A stretch of 64,000 nt of DNA from Prorocentrum cordatum (taxonomy: Eukaryota; Sar; Dinophyceae; Prorocentrales; Prorocentraceae), in NCBI GenBank assembly GCA_963575745.1, contig CAUYUJ010012113.1, positions 768,559 through 832,558 of the forward strand. The letters are read 5' to 3'. The position numbers were made by a program, and so were the translations under genes. Under the pieces are notes generated by a model that saw only the letters and a list, made by a program, of their open reading frames with translations, had not been told where the DNA came from and did no database searches. This document shows, piece after piece, positions 9,511 to 20,875 of this stretch (within the stretch, counting starts at the first letter, position 1; each line of letters starts with the position of its first letter).

Positions 9511-12486
9511 CTATCCGACCATAGCACCTAAGAGAAAAAGGTTGTATGTCTGATCCGTTTTTGATGTGTCATGGCCTAAGCTGGCGAGCAAGCTCTTCGC
9601 TTTAAAGTACTCCCTCTTGTCGGATGAGTTCAGGAAGAACACAGACCTCCGCACGCCGTAGTTCAATGGAGTAGTAGCTTTCGATGCAATCAACCAACCA
9701 GCAGGGACGAAGAGAATCTCACCAGCCTTCACAGTCGTGCGGTAGATCTTCATGCCACTCTCGGACTACTTGTCCAGGTCGGATTGCGTCGTGTCCTTCA
9801 GTGCATCTGTCATGTCCTTGTGCCCTTCGATCTTCTTGCCACCGTCGGTGAAGGCACCCCATGCAGTCATTGAGCTCATCATGCAGATTTCGGCATTGCC
9901 CTGGTATGTCAGACGGAACATGCCAGCACTGTTAGGCGAAAGTTGCACGTTGATGAAATCCGAACCTTCGCCCCGAAGCCACGTGGACTCCATCCAGGCC
10001 TTGCTGACTGAGCTGATGTCCAGGATCTTTTGTTTGAATTGGTTCAAGATGTCTTTGAAGAACTGCGAGACAATCTCGTTCCCCTTCCCGGTCGGCATCG
10101 AGACCTTGTGCGTTTGGGCGAACAGTTTGTCCTGCGATGCGCCACCATGTGAGGCCCGAGCTATCGCATCACCTCTCTAAGCCGGCATATGTTCTCCAAG
10201 TGCCCCTCCCGTTCCTTCCCCCTTCGCCCTGGAGCGTTCAAGAGCGGCCTGCGAGCAGGAGGGAGGCGTGGGAAGGCAGGGCGCCCAAGGGCAAAGGCAG
10301 GAGGGTAGAGAACGGGGAAGGGAGCTTGAAGTGTTCGAGAACACATGCCGACATAGAAGGTAATGCAATAGCTCAGGGTTCACATCGATTGTGCCGCGCC
10401 TGCTTGTAGCGATCGGCCCACCAGGCCATCATCTGGCTGATCGCGTTGTGAGCCAGGAACGGCGACACGAGGGAGTCACAGACAATGATAAACGGAGTGT
10501 CCAGAGCAGCATCATCGATGAGAGGGATGCCATGTTTTCCTTCATATGTGTGCACCGTCGCAATTCCAGGCCCAGTCATGGTGAAGAACGCAGGCGCGAC
10601 GTCAGCATCTCTGCGGGACGTAGATTGGATGTCATCAGCTTTAGCTTTGATATCTTCCCTGTGCTTGCGCACGAGTTATTGTTATTTCTCTTTTGCTCGC
10701 TGCTTCTCCTCCCTCTGCTTCGCTGTAACCGTCAAGGCAGCGTGCTTCTTTAGGTCCCCGATGGCCGACTTCAGATTCGCCTTCAGGTTCAGGACGCTGA
10801 ACTGCATCCGCTTCCACTTGGTCTGCATCTTCTTCAGCGCGTCCTCCGAATCGACAGACTTGATAGAGTCGAGGAAATCAGACATGGAGCCATGGCACCT
10901 CAGCCAGCCAGGGGTTTGCAAATTCACATCCTCAGGCTTGTACAACTTGATGACATTGACGAGCGCCTCATCTGCATCCTTGCTGGCTTCGCCTCCGCCA
11001 TCGACGTCCATCGGATCAGGCTTGTCAGTGGGCGTCTCGCTCAACTCTTTCTTGACCTCCTGAACGCGATTAGCCATGCTTGTCATCATTCGGTTCTGTA
11101 GAGACTTCCACTCACCAGGGAGTTGAGGATGTTGTTCGCTAGGCGGTTCGGCCGCGGCCGCGGCCTGGGCATCGGCCCCATCTCCGGCTGCGCCGTTCTC
11201 GTCGGCGGACGGCGCGCCTTGCTCTTCAAGCGCGTCGGCGTGCTTGGGCATGTACGCATGCAGACTTGGTACTTGGGCAATCAACCGCTTATGAACTGCC
11301 ACAGGATCCAGCCAAGCTTCGCAGAGCGTCGCCTGCACCTCGAGGGACTCCAGGTAGAGCAACTGGGTCTGCGATGCACGCTCGTCCGCGAGATGGGCGG
11401 TCGACGCAATCTTCAAGGCTTCGTGCACTGAGGTCAGCAATGTCTCCGTCGCCGCCTTCTCCTCGCCGAGCTTCCTGGAGCAAGTGTCGAACATCGTCGC
11501 CCGCCTTCCTGCCATGGGCATGCCTCTCTTCTTCTTGGACGAATCTTCGATGCCTCCCTCTTCGCTGGCCTCGCTGTCACTCAACTCGATTGGTTCCGTG
11601 GACGCCTTCCGCTTGTCTTTCTTGGCAGAGGAAAATGCTGCAGAGTCCGTATCTGACACGGCTTTTTCCGAGCTCTCGGCCGGCTCGACTGTTACGCCAG
11701 ATTCCCCCTGGAAGAACGCGTGAGATTTAGAAGAATCGGCTTCGTGAACGTGGCGGCGCAAGGCATCGATATCAGACATCTTCACATTCTTCACAACGTT
11801 GCTACCCATCGGAAGCAAAGCTCTGAATAAATTTCTCATTGAGGTCTTGCTTTTCTTCCTTTAAGGGCACCCACAACCTTAGGCAGCCTTTGTCTCCAAA
11901 GTTGTCTCGCTCTATCTTTGGGTTGCGCTTGTGCTCGTTCCACTTCTCGAGAGCTCGTTCAGGAGTCCTTCCGAACTTGGTCTCTTGCTCGATACAGTAT
12001 TCCATCTCTTCGTACTGAGTTGTGCCCTTCTTGTCAACCTGGGACTGCGTCTTGCCGTAGTGCTCGTTCCAACTGGCCCAGTCGATGGTATGTTTCCTAC
12101 GGAACTTAGCACATCCGATGTTCTTCTCGGCGAACTCTCGGATGGCACGGTCGCAGGTCTGGTCATCCTTCATGGTCTCGACGAATGTTGCATGCTGCTC
12201 TTTGCCCTCATGTTTTGCACGGCAGGACATGTTGTCGTAGAAATTACTGGATTGTGGTAATTGCAGAGCCCTTGCCCTTCTTAGCTACATCCTTGCAGCC
12301 AGTCACGATGCAGATCCTCGGAGCGCTGCTGCCACGGCCCCGGCCCGTTCGGCCGCCGCCGCCGCGGCCGCCCCTGCCTCCTCGTCGGCTTGCCGCAGCA
12401 GCAGAGGCAGTCGGCGCGGTCACTTCTTCGGCCTCGCTGCCAGAGCCGCCGCCGCCATCCAGGCCCAGGGCCAGGTCGTCCTCCAT
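9511..12486 (-). pseudogene. Multicopy-family gene with CX4C/CX2H cluster and P-A-G-W motif, broken
   Basis: Reads from ATG at 12486 (MEDDLALGLDGGG), through a Gly/Arg linker and a Cys/His cluster (CIVTGCKDVAKKGK, then CNYHN, then FYDNMSCRAK), an IDWASW region, a Lys/Glu/Asp-rich middle with coiled-coil character, and a C-terminal stretch with GEILFVPAGWL, reminiscent of cupin/JmjC folds. I recall this order from a dinoflagellate-wide family of unknown function. Breaks: two frame changes between 12240 and 12290, one near 11810 at a GGG run, adjacent TAA codons at 10682-10684 and 10676-10678, an inverted-repeat insert at 10155-10377, and TAG at 9766-9768. The protein reads sensibly on both sides of every break. 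Pseudogene is the simplest reading; assembly indels and stop readthrough are alternatives. Confidence 0.65.
10155..10377. mobile_element. 223-bp inverted-repeat insert in a gene (introner-like)
   Basis: The left arm 10155-10202 and right arm 10330-10377 are inverted copies about 48 nt long with roughly ten mismatches; both contain GAGCTAT, CGGCAT and TGTTCTC. The insert falls exactly between two coding segments of the - strand family gene: YKQARHNRC before it, ASQDKLFAQTHK after it. Dinoflagellate introns derived from inverted-repeat transposable elements (introners) are known, and this fits that pattern. Splice boundaries and target duplication were not resolved. Confidence 0.6.
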
Positions 12487-12573
12487 CAGGCGGCGGCGGG
12501 CAGCCGCCAGGTCAAGGCCGAACAAACGGCGCAACAGACTCAGACAACGCGTTACGCAGTCTTTGGCAGGAGT

Positions 12574-12594
12574 TTTGAGCCAAAGCGGCAGCAG
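12574..12594 (-). promoter_or_regulatory. Possible degenerate spliced-leader relic
   Basis: On the - strand 15 of 21 positions match the DinoSL consensus, including an uninterrupted TTTGGCTCAA. It lies about 90 bp upstream of the ATG at 12486, a spacing like that of the relic at 5374. Six mismatches make chance similarity possible. Confidence 0.35.
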
Positions 12595-12744
12595 GAGGGC
12601 AGGAGTGGGAGGATGTTGATTTGCCTTTGAGGTCTTTGGGGCAACGATCCAAATCTACGACTGTTTGGGGTCTGGCAGCTCAGATCGCGTCCGGCGAAGG
12701 AGACTCGGGGATCCACCGTTTTTGGACGTTTATGTTGGCACTCC

Positions 12745-13210
12745 CCTACTTACTTTCAGAAAAATGGTGAGGACCCTGGTTCTCACAAAAAGGACGGAGG
12801 GGGATTGGCTCTTGTTGGCTACTACCGCGTTTACTGGTCCCCCTGACTCCTGGTATCTCGACTTTGCTGGTTCCTCGGGCCTCGCCTTCGCTGGTCAGGG
12901 GCGGGGGGCGCGGCGAGAACGGAAGGGGGATGGGGAGGAGGACCGAATCGCTGTTTTTCGTAGAAGGGCGACGTTGAATTTGAATTTCAGAAAAGGTGGA
13001 GGGGGATTTGACCACGGTTCTCAGCATAGGGGGAGGGGGGCTGGACCATGGATTTCAGAAAGGGAACGAACAGGGAACCTGACAATGGTTTTCAAAATCA
13101 CTTGGGGGGGGGGGAACCTGGCCACGGTTTGGAGACAAGGTGGAGGGAGGCTTGACTTCGTTATTGTGTCGCATAACAAATATGGGGCTTGACCACGCTT
13201 TGCGGCTGAC
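12745..13210. repeat. Degenerate tandem repeat with TTCAGAAA / ACCACGG core
   Basis: Units of roughly 45-55 bp recur with TTTCAGAAAAGGTGG, GGGGATTTGACCACGG and GGGAACCTGGCCACGG-like blocks and G-runs. Copies are diverged, and no gene is supported. Confidence 0.5.
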
Positions 13211-13214
13211 ATAA

Positions 13215-14250
13215 CTACGAGCCGAACCACTTATTTGTTTGAGTGGGAAGAGGGGGCGACACCGAAGCTGAGCTCTGCGCACGCGTAAGGCACTCTGGGC
13301 CCCATCGAAGACCCCGGCATGCTCCTACGCGCCACGGGTGGCAACGCTGATATCACGCCACATAGGTTTCGCCAAGTAGATCGAGACACAGCCATGGTCT
13401 CACGTATCTTACACCACGTAGCTTGCGGCGCTCGCGCAGCACATCTCATGTGTGCCAATGTATGGGTACATACCAAGGGCTACTGTAACTTGTTCGGCCT
13501 GCACTTCTCGCTCCTCCTCCTCCTCCGCCTCCTCCTCCTTCGCGTGCTTTTTCTTCCTTGATTGCTCAGCGAATTTTGAAAAGTCACTCCCTCATCCTCC
13601 TCCTTCCCCCGCAGCATTCTCCACCTAAGTCGCTAGAGGGTGAATCGACGAAACAGATGCAACGCTCGCACGAGTCCAGGCACATCCTTTGACAAGAGCG
13701 GCGTCTGTATCTTGGACACCTCGATGCTTCAGCGGCCAAGCGGCTGCAACGAGGAGAGGGGCAACGACGGCCGAGGTTCTTCTGTGATTGTTGGGTCCGC
13801 CCCCCTTCCGCCTCGTCCCCCATCCTCCTTCTCCTCCTCCTCGTCATCATCATCTTGCTTTGGCTTTGGCTCAAACTCATCGCTTGGGAAGGGGGGGCGC
13901 TTTGCGCGTCAAGCGTCATCTACGGTGGCGCCGCCCGTGGACCCTCCAGGGACGTGCGTCGTGACATGTTGCCCTGAGAACGGCAGGCGCTCAACAACAT
14001 CCTAGACTTCGCCCGAGAACTAAAGAAGACATTGGCTTCCGAAGTGCGAGATGGCGAACTTTACGACGCTCAGGGGCACGCAATCGATTCCCATGCAACA
14101 GAGGACATCAAGGTTCGAAGGTCACTGAGCGGCTTGAATCGCCAAAAGTCTGTCTCCGCCCCATCAAGCCCCTGTCGACGTGCCGTGCACATGAGGTCCT
14201 ATTTCGTGTAATCACACTTGCAACCCAATACTTCATTGGTCTCGCTATGA
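13215..14250. other. No gene recognised
   Basis: Short open frames on both strands; a C/T-rich stretch at 13500-13560 and another at 13800-13850. None has a recognisable domain. Confidence 0.4.
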
Positions 14251-14732
14251 CCTGAGTGACCCTGATGCCCCCTACAAGCTGTTCCACCAAAATAATTCAA
14301 CTAATTCCACAGAGTGCACCCCAAACAATTCAACTAATTCAACTAATTCAAAAGACTGCGCCCCAACTAATTCAACTAATTCAACTAATTTGAAATAGGG
14401 CACACCAGCGAATTCAACGAATTCAACTGACTCGAAAGAGCGCACCCACACTCAATTCAACGAATCCAACTGAGTCGAAAGAGTGCACACACAATAGTCA
14501 ATCGTAGTCAATAGTCAATAGTTAATAGTCACTGACAGACGAGAGCGCGCCCACAATTGTTCCACGAAGCACGCTGAATGAACAATCCTCATACGATATG
14601 ACTTATATTCCTCCTCGTCGCCTTCCTTTTCTCCCCATCCTCATATCCCTCCCCATCCTCATATCCCCTTCTTCTCCCTATCCATTTGAATTAATAGTTG
14701 GGGGCAGCTTGCATGGGGGCAGGGCCACTCAG
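14251..14732. mobile_element. Non-autonomous inverted-repeat element with AATTCAACT minisatellite
   Basis: The left end 14251-14285 (CTGAGTGACCCTGATGCC to CAAGCTG) is mirrored at 14701-14732 (CAGCTTGCATGG to GCCACTCAG). Between them are tandem 9-mers AATTCAACT (about 14290-14460) and CAATAGT-type repeats. No transposase is inside. One end of the same family recurs at 37273-37306 next to AATTAGTTG repeats, which supports a dispersed mobile family. Confidence 0.6.
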
Positions 14733-15519
14733 CTCTTCCTTTTTTTCTAGATGCAACGCGCTCCCCTCAGCATCCTCCTCTTCCTCTTCCTCGTCCTCTT
14801 TTGGCTTCTTCGTATGTTCCACGATGGCCCCCGAATTGAAGTCCGAGGAAGCGGGTGGCGGAGGAAGGGGGGTGGGAGAGGAGGCGGATGAGGCGGAGGC
14901 GGAGGAGGGGCAGGAGGAAGGGGAAGAGGTTCCCCCACTCCTTCTTTCGTCCATCCCTCTGAGCGCTAGACAGGGGCAGCCCGAGCGCCGCGAGTCTGAT
15001 CCGATCTGCCGTTTCGTTATTATCGGTCATCGGGCCCTTGCTCGTCATCCTTCTCGCCCTCTTCTTCCACCCCGTCCCGTTATTTTAGACAGACAACTTC
15101 TCCCTGTCGCACCGCCGGAGGCGTCGTATGGGCCATGGTCCCTGGGGCCGTCCATGTAATGGTCCTGGGGCATGAAAATTCCAACTTACGCGGGTGGATG
15201 TCGCGTTCTGTTTATGCGACGTGTGACATGTAGCTTAGCGCCGCGCACATTCGACTTAAAAGTTGGCCGTGCATCGAGACAGTGCGATTTGGCCTTCAGG
15301 CGCGTTGACATTATCGAGTCGAGTTGCTCCTAAGTCCTAGGTCCTAAGGCTCTTCCTTCAACTGCATGTTTCGTTGTTGTTGCTGCTTCCGCTTCTCCCC
15401 CTCCTCATCCTCCTCGGGCCCTTTGGGCCCGAGCTGTTCAGGGGGCGTCTTTGCCGCGCGCCCCATCCGGGGGATGGCCCACATCCGATCCGATTGAGGA
15501 GGCATGAGCGGACTCGCGG
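14733..15519. other. No gene seen; likely 5' region of the next gene
   Basis: Contains Ser/Glu low-complexity frames at 14760-14930 and otherwise unremarkable sequence. A short C/T-rich stretch at 15385-15420 precedes the start at 15520. No leader relic was found here. Confidence 0.4.
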
Positions 15520-18500
15520 ATGAGCGACGACGACAGCCTTGCCTTATCCCAGATCAGCGGCGGCGGTGCGACCTCGGAGGGGCGGCCGACCCCGGAGGCA
15601 GGAGAGGGATCGAGTCCGAGGTTGAGCCCACGCGACTGCGACGGCGGGCCAGGGCCGGCCCCTCCAGAGGAAGGCCCAGTGTCACCTCGAAGTCGAAGCT
15701 TGAGTATTGATTCTGATTTTTTGGATGCGGTGAGATTGGACATGATGAACGGTTCGGGCTCTGATCAGCTCGGGCTCGATGGTTTGGATTTTGATGAAGG
15801 CCTCGGTCCTGGTGGTGATCCAGATTCGTTCGACGAGCTGGATAGGCTATCGCATTGCAGCGGTGCGTCCAACAGATCTGCATTCAGCGTTCTATCTGAG
15901 GGGCCAGGTGGCTTCGAGAAGGGCAGCCTTGATTCTTTGGAGGTCTTGGAGGCCAAGCGGAAGAGCGGGGGAGCTGCTGTTGACGCTGCGACGTCGGTGG
16001 CGGAGCTAGTGCATGCCGCGTGCCTGGGGAGCCGAGAGCGAAAAGCAGTGAAACGTAAGTTTTTGGAGATGGAGCGTCGACACACCCAGGATACAAGTAC
16101 CTTACAGAGGAAGCTCGACGCGGTCACCAAGGTATGGAATGGTCGGGAGCTGTCACATGGATGTAAGCTGGCCGTCGGGCCAAACCCTTTGAAACGCCGC
16201 CAGTCGCAGTGGGCGCACCCCAAGCAGTGGTCGCTGGATGGCCTTATTCCCTACGCGTTCGGTCTGGTCAACACGAAGCTCAGCAACTTGGGGAGGATAT
16301 CGCGCCGGGAGATGGACGCGGTCGCCTGCGTATCAAATGGCGCACAACTTCACGCTTACGAACCACATCTCGGATTTCAGGATGGCCCTCGAGTGCGGGG
16401 CGACGCAGCCGCAGTGGCTGTTGGTTCAACGGTGTTGGGATGAAACTCCAGTGGAAGCCACATTCGGCAATTTGCGGCCCCTCGTTGCCCCATGTGCTAC
16501 CTATTGGTATCCAAATGTCAAGCGGAAGTCCAAGGCGCAGCAGCTGGGCATCTCGCCAACTACATTGTCAAAAGGGTCTTCGGCAACCACATGGTGCAGG
16601 ATAACGTATGACGAGTATAAGGAGCGCAACCTGGGGCGGGAGCCGATGAGGGGCACGCTCGACTTGATGGGCCACCGCGGCACTATGATTTGGGCGGAGC
16701 CGCACGCGATGCAGTCCGAGCTGATGGTGTTCCGCAGGGAAGAGTTACTCCAGGCCCAGCGCTGGAAAGCACTCCTACCGGTCACGCTCCGCGGTTGGGT
16801 TGGCGGCGGGGGGGAGGGGGGTCGCCGCCAGCTCAGCCGTCGGGGGCGCGGTCAGTGAAGTGCTTTCCAGCTACGCCCCAGGGCCCCGTCTTCCTGCAGC
16901 GCACTTCGGCGTCGAACATCCTGGAGGCGTTGGACGAGCGCCTGCCGGGGCTGCGCCTGGATGCATTGAAGGGTCTCGTCTCGTCCATCCCTCTGATCCT
17001 GCTCGATTTATCTTCCGATCAGCACGGCAGCAACGTGAGGCTCAAGCTGTTCGTCGGCGAGGCGGTCGTCAACTTCAACGAGCAGCGCGTCTCCGACGGT
17101 CACAAGGACGGCTTTTTAGTGCTCCTCGACGTCACGTGCGCGGCGCATTTGATCCACCGGATGGTCGAGAATACGTTCAAGCAGAAGCAGTTGATTCCGA
17201 ATCTTCATGCAGTTGCGTGGACGTGCAATCGCACGAGCATCTTGAGGGATCTTGCCAAAGCTTTGAAAGAAATCATCATGGAGGATCTGAGGCTGAACTT
17301 TTTTGCTGGCGCCCGACCGCATGCGGGATTTGCCGATCATGCTCGCCATTTGCTGAACGTGACCTTGCTTCGGGGGGGCCGCAGTCGCGGCCGCAGCGAA
17401 CGGGAGTCCTTGGCGAAGTCGATCGAGGAGTTGCAGGCTGCCGCCGATATCATTGCCGCGCTCGCTAACGGGGATTGGCGGCAGCCTGCGTTCCAGCATT
17501 ATTGTTGGATGCCGGGGTGCTGTTCTGATGCCGCAGGCGTGCGGTCGCGCGAGGTCTGCGCAGACAAGCTGGTGTCGTGGTTGACCGAGTTCGTGTTTGA
17601 ACCGCTCGCTTCACACAGGCCTTCGACAAGCCGATGGTATACCTTTCCTTTGGCATTGGCAGCGCAGAGCTTGGGCATTGTCTTGCACCGCGCGTTGCCG
17701 CGCACCTTGCACAAGGCACTGGCGCCGGACGAGGGCGACTACGATGAGAACGACGTTGATGATAGTGGCGATGTGGCAGCGTGGCGCATTTACGCTTCCA
17801 AGAAGATGATGCAGAGCCTAGCTTTCATGGATGACCCCGAGACCCCCGAGACGGTCTGCATGGCCGCCCTGACAACTATGCCAATATATACTCTTAGCAA
17901 TCGACTCCAGCATTTAGACGACGCGGGGTCTGGCATGGGGGAACTGGCCAGCGAGGGCGGCGTGATCGCTACCTGCCAGCTGGATGTTTTTCGCATGTAC
18001 TTTGGCATTCGCAGCGGCGACCCCGATTGTCGGCTTGAAGCTTTGGATCACCATTTATTCTCTCCGGATGGCTTTGTGTCCCGAGCTCGGCGCACCGTGC
18101 TCGGCTTGAGCTCGAGCGTGTGGGCGCGTCTGGAGTTGAAATTTCTGGATTTCCCTTGGCGTCTGATATCCGCTCATTATGCTGATCACGGCAAGCGCAA
18201 AGAGATATTCAAACAGTTCTATGATTTGCCTGAGTGTTGCCTTGACGAGCAGTTGGGCCAGTGGCTGCGGGCTACCCTACAGAGCGCCGATGATCTGGAG
18301 AGCGCATCTCATCGCTCTCTGATTGCAGCTCTGGCCAGGCACCTGAAGACCACGAATATGCACATAGAAGGCCTCCTCAACCAGATCAGGCAGAGCTCAC
18401 CGCAAGGGAAGAAAAAAGTCACTCCGGAGAAGCTCTACCACTACGGCTTGTTGGCCCAGCTCTTGCAGCAGCAGGCCGCGGCGGGCACCCCCGCCAAAAT

Positions 18501-19974
18501 TGTGCTCAGATTGGGCGACTTGGTGAAGGCGGGCTTGCCGGTGCAGGCGCGCGGGCGCCTTCCAAGCCGTCGTGCTTGCGGCGGCGGCGACGACGACAGC
18601 GACGACGACGACGACGGCGGCGATGACAACGACGACGACGACGACGACGACGACGGCGGCCACGCCCCTCCAGCTCCCCCTCCCCGTCCTCCCCGCAGGG
18701 GGGGGGAGGGGGCGCCGGGCGTCGTGCTCCGCCTTCGGGCCGCCCAGGCTGTGCGAGCCGCGAAGGTCCGCGACAGGCCTGACACCGCTTGGCGGAACTT
18801 GGAGTTCAATGCGTGGGTTGCCGCCCAGACTGGAGACGTCGACGACGGCGCTCGGAAGGCGAAGATTCTTCAGCTTGGCGCTCAGTGGCGGGCCCTCGAC
18901 ATGGATGGCCAGTGCGCTGCGCTCAGGGCACATGGGCTCGACGAAGCAGCACGCAAGCTAGCGCGAGGCAGGCGCGAGGCTGCTGCAGAAGAGGAGGACC
19001 TCGATGATGATGTCTCTGATGTCGACGTCGCCGATGCTCGGGGCTGCGACGGTGGCTGGCGGTATGGCGATGGAGACTTTCCAGTGAGCCCCCATGACGT
19101 GCGTCTCTTCTTAGATGGCCAGCGGTCGGGAACAGGCGCGGCGAACAGGATGCAAGGTGTACGGTGGCAGCACAGGGAACAGTATTTCGTTCAAGAGCGA
19201 GGTGTTTTTCCAGATGCACTGAGGATCACGCGCCGCTTCTCCTGCTGCGAGGCTCACCCAGGGTTGTGCGCGAAGGTTGATCGGAACTACGATGACGTCA
19301 TTGCTCTGGCCGCATCTCTGGAAAGGTTTACACTCGCAGAGCTTGTCGGGAGGTTTTTGCACGTCAACTGCGACCCGCCCGGCAACGACGAGATCGTGTA
19401 TTATTGCGGCCGTTGGCCGCGCAAGCCTTGCAACCAAGTCACCCGCAGCTTCGTGCGCGTCGTCTCCATCGGCAACACGTTCGACATGTCGGAGGCCCCT
19501 GGCTCGCCAGATATGTTTCACTTCTTGACTGTTTGGTCGCTGGCTAAGCTGCTGCTCAGACCTCTCCCCGAGCTGTTGCGCATCCGAGTGCTGGAGCACC
19601 GCGACGCCGCGAACGGCGGGGTCGTGTTCCCCGACCCGCTGCAGGTGCACGCTTGGGCAGAGGTGTGGCCGCGCGCCTACAGGCTACCGCCGCGGACACG
19701 AGGCCCAGAGGACATCGACCGAGTGGACGGTGATCCGAGGCCGAGGCAGAGGCGACGCGGGCCTGCCGGCATGCGCCACAAGCAGCCTCGCGAGGCCAAG
19801 CGGATTCAGGTCATGGGCGCCAGCGACATGAGCGGGTCGTCGGACGCCAACGAGGACAGCGACGAGCCCCCGGACCACCGCGGCGGCGACGGCGGCGGCG
19901 GCAAGGATTGGGGCATTGCCAAATTGCCGATCGGCCATTTGCGCGGGGTCGGGGCTTGTTTTGGAGCGTCTTGA
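15520..19974 (+). CDS. Large multicopy-family protein, possibly transposase-derived
   Basis: Start ATG 15520 (MSDDDSLALSQ), acidic Ser-rich N-terminus, then HTQDTSTLQRKLDAV and a region with RCWDETPVEATF. The frame advances near 16340 and changes again between 16790 and 16860. The long last part (about 16865-19974) carries SSDQHGSN, DVTCAAHLIHRM, FFAGARPHAGFADHAR, FPWRLIS and CCLDEQLGQW, then a (GAC)n acidic run at 18588-18662, a Cys-containing stretch and an acidic tail ending in TGA. I recall these blocks from abundant dinoflagellate proteins of unknown function. Conserved Asp in WDETP and SDQHG with downstream His suggest an RNase H-like transposase fold, but this is inference. It is probably spliced to the exon ending at 21505. 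Confidence 0.65.
16762..16870. other. 109-bp segment bounded by 12-nt inverted repeats at a frame change
   Basis: CTGGAAAGCACT at 16762-16773 and AGTGCTTTCCAG at 16859-16870 are perfect inverted repeats. The coding frame changes inside this segment (RREELLQAQRW before, GPVFLQRTSASN after), and the interior is G-rich with a GGCGGCGGG/CGCCGCC pair. It is a candidate short intron of introner type. Confidence 0.4.
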
Positions 19975-19995
19975 GTACAATGGCCCTCTGGGGCC

Positions 19996-20270
19996 ATGAC
20001 GATGATGGTGATGATGATGACGATGACGATGATGATAGCGATGATGCCGGTGACGATGATGATGCCGATGACGATGATGATAGTGATGATGGTGATGACG
20101 ATGAGGATGATAACGAGGACGATGATGATGGTGATGATGATGACGATGACGGTGATGACGATGGCGATAGTAAGGGTGATGATGGTGGTGATGACGATAG
20201 TGATGATGATGCTGATGATCATGATGATGATGGTGATGGTGATGCTGATGATACTGGCAATGACAACGAG
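19996..20270. repeat. (GAT/GAC)n triplet tract
   Basis: About 275 bp of GATGAT and GATGAC on the + strand. One frame reads poly-Asp, another poly-Met/Thr. It lies just after the TGA at 19972-19974 and is probably intronic. Confidence 0.9.
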
Positions 20271-20368
20271 ACCTGGAGGATAGGGGTAACGATGATAAGG
20301 TCGGCTGCCCTGGGTGTCCTGGGAGGGTTATGGGCCACGGACTATGTGGGGGGGGGGCCTCCCGCCCC

Positions 20369-20875
20369 TCAGTCCTCCTCTCCCCTCCTCCCCCCTTTCC
20401 CTCCTCCTCCATCCATCTTCTGAGGCGCGCGTCTCCTCCTCCCTGTTCCTTGCTCCCTCATCCTCCCTGTGAGGCCCGCGTCTCCTCCTTCCCTATTCCT
20501 CCTTCCTCTCCTTGTCCTCCTCCTCCGCCTCTTCCTCCTCCTCCTCCTCCTCGTAGTCCTCCTCCTACTCGTCGTCCTCTTTCTCCTCCCCAATCCCCCT
20601 ATCCCCTCCCCCTCTATCTTCCATCTTCTGAGGCGCGCGTCTCCTTCCTCCTCCCCTGGACGCGCGCGTCTCCTCCCTTCCCCTCCTCATGTTCTCTGCC
20701 CCCCCATCCTCCGTCTGAAGCCCGCGCGTCTCCCGCCTTCCTCCTCCTCCTCTCCCCTCCTCCTCCTCTCCTCCTCCTCCTCCTCCCTTTCCGCCTCCTC
20801 CTCCTCCTCCTCTTCCTCCTCTTTCTCCTCCTCCTCCTTCTCCCCCCCCTCCCCTCCCGCCCCCCGCCCGAGGAG
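20369..20875. repeat. Pyrimidine tract (CCT)n with CGCGCGTCTCCT units
   Basis: CTCCTCC-rich sequence punctuated by diverged repeats containing GAGGCGCGCGTCTCCT or GAAGCCCGCGCGTCTCC, near 20420, 20470, 20630, 20660 and 20718. It precedes the proline-rich exon, as a very long polypyrimidine tract would before an acceptor. Confidence 0.75.

Noticed and set aside
14105-14125. GGTTCGAAGG as a tRNA T-arm
   Set aside because: No acceptor, D or anticodon stem could be fitted around it.
20330-20868. Leu/Pro/Ser-rich frames suggesting membrane segments
   Set aside because: They are produced by (CTC)n; the leucines are microsatellite, not a signal or transmembrane helix.
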